Assembly: GCA_033964015.1 (NCBI GenBank)
Contig: CM066920.1
Coordinates: forward strand, 11,189,912-11,253,911
Direction of reading: 5' to 3'
Length of the DNA stretch: 64,000 nucleotides
DNA from: Scolanthus callimorphus
Taxonomy: Eukaryota > Cnidaria > Anthozoa > Actiniaria > Edwardsiidae
Shown: one piece after another, positions 63,218 through 64,000 of the stretch
Position numbering within the stretch: the stretch's first letter is position 1
Layout of the letters: each line of letters opens with the position of its first letter
Translations under genes and position numbers: made by a program
The notes under the pieces: generated by a model
The model's database searches: none
What the model saw: only the letters and a program-made list of their open reading frames with translations
What the model was told of the DNA's origin: nothing

Positions 63218-63414
63218 CGAAACTGGACTATTGCGGCGCGATTTCTGTGCAATATTTTGTTTAAACTCGCAGCAAGTTGCAAAAAGTTTCGAGCATGTTT
63301 GAAATCTCCGCGACAGATCGCGCCGAGTTGCACCGAGTATACATTAGTGATTTGTTGAAGCGTACATGCCGCGTCTCGCGCGACAAAAATTGCGAGTGTA
63401 AACGGACCTTAAAA
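63218..63414. repeat. CpG-rich MITE fragment, copy 4
   Basis: Ends CGTCTCGCGCGACAAAAATT then GCGAGTGTAAACGGACCTTA and contains CGAGCATGTTTGAAATCTCC, words shared with 4336-4640. It adjoins the hairpin at 62980 and may form a single composite element with 62700-62960. It stops within 10 bases of the dystroglycan-like stop codon. Confidence 0.6.
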
Positions 63415-63420
63415 CAAATT

Positions 63421-64000
63421 CTATACATCACTACTGGTCTCCCACGGGGGGATACTATAATTATAATAGACAGGAGGCAGTATATAGTTAGGTGGTGGTG
63501 TATCTCGATAGCTACCCGTGTCACCGCCATACACTGGTGGAGGAGTCTCGTAAATAGGCGATGGTGGTGACGGCCGCCCCTTGTAATCTTCCTCGTCGTC
63601 TCCCTCATCGTCTGAGTACAAGTACGGCGCCTTATCGAGCGAGGTATCTGATATGTAAGATGGCGGCTGGCTCGGGTCGTCATCCGGAAGTACCAGTGGT
63701 TTTCCAGGAAGAGGCTTTAACTCCATCTCTGGGTCCATAATCACTGGTTTGCGTTTTTTGTAGGTGCGCCTCTCCGGGTCAGCCGGCTTGGGTCGCTTGC
63801 GTCGTAAGTAGACAATTAACAACACAGCGATAATAATCAAGATTAACACAACTAATACACCTGGCAAGACGTGTTTCACCCACAACATCGTGCCTGTTGT
63901 AGAGTCGGGTTTTCCTGGTATAGCAGATGTTGGTATAACTGTGGTATTACACACGCCGTTTAGTACAGTGTTTGCGCTTACGACTGTGAACTCTGGAGCT
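63421..64000 (-). CDS. DAG1: C-terminal part of a dystroglycan-like membrane receptor (partial)
   Basis: Open on the minus strand from the window edge to a TAG at 63421-63423, 192 visible residues; the N-terminal part lies outside. In order: a short extracellular piece with one Cys (FTVVSANTVLNGVCNTT), a spacer, one membrane helix (VLPGVLVVLILIIIAVLLIV), a basic stop-transfer YLRRKRPKP, and a Pro-rich tail. RRTYKKRKPVIMDPEMELKP followed by PLVL resembles the beta-dystroglycan juxtamembrane segment ([20 protein letters not shown] ... PLIL). The tail has several P-P-x-Y motifs (QPPSY, PPPVY, PPPNY), the type that binds the dystrophin WW domain, although the last residues differ from the vertebrate PPPY end. 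Another single-pass PPxY protein is possible. The gene is convergent with the TASOR-like gene. Confidence 0.62.
   Translation of the reverse strand, partial: APEFTVVSANTVLNGVCNTTVIPTSAIPGKPDSTTGTMLWVKHVLPGVLVVLILIIIAVLLIVYLRRKRPKPADPERRTYKKRKPVIMDPEMELKPLPGKPLVLPDDDPSQPPSYISDTSLDKAPYLYSDDEGDDEEDYKGRPSPPSPIYETPPPVYGGDTGSYRDTPPPNYILPPVYYNYSIPPWETSSDV

Overview
This is a window of an animal nuclear genome. It has small exons with GT-AG introns, several large introns, many short inverted-repeat transposons, and genes for proteins known mainly from metazoans: a RhoGEF, an ankyrin/SOCS-box receptor, a TASOR-family protein and a dystroglycan-like membrane protein. Non-depleted CpG in much of the window, compact genes and the style of the dispersed repeats suggest a non-vertebrate, and my best guess is an anthozoan cnidarian (coral or sea anemone). 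That guess is inference; no marker gene here proves it. I saw no rRNA, tRNA or CRISPR array.

Layout. (1) 579-12442, + strand: a NET1/ARHGEF3-type RhoA exchange factor, about 16 coding exons and about 433 residues, intact, with DH and PH domains. (2) 12443-15381: repeat-rich spacer. (3) 15382-17220, - strand: an ASB13-like Cullin-5 substrate receptor, 3 exons and 324 residues, intact. (4) 17221-19411: spacer between divergently transcribed genes, including a CRE-like site just upstream of gene 5. (5) 19412-60114, + strand: a very long TASOR/TASOR2 homologue of 30 coding exons. Splice phases close on 2879 residues if four one-base gaps are allowed for. It has the TASOR pseudo-PARP region, a SPOC-like region, a very large disordered Ser/Arg/Pro-rich exon, a coding minisatellite and the conserved TASOR C-terminal domain. 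(6) 60115-63420: repeat-rich spacer with a polyadenylation signal. (7) 63421-64000, - strand: the C-terminal end of a dystroglycan-like receptor that runs off the window.

The main biological point is gene order. NET1/ARHGEF3, ASB13 and TASOR/TASOR2 lie together here. In human, NET1, ASB13 and TASOR2 are close together on 10p15, and ARHGEF3, TASOR and ASB14 lie on 3p14. The window therefore seems to hold the unduplicated ancestral block. TASOR is the scaffold of the HUSH transposon-silencing complex in vertebrates. Its homologue here has introns filled with transposons: hairpin MITEs, a 2-kb foldback element with a clear 8-bp target duplication, a hAT-like element with a duplicated end, a decayed LINE, nested MITEs and a tandem array of about 400-bp units.

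Four TASOR exons (6, 7, 9, 13) each lack exactly one base relative to the splice phases, while the RhoGEF and ASB genes are clean. Two copies of a local duplication also differ largely by homopolymer length. Consensus indel error is the simplest reading, but real lesions are not excluded.
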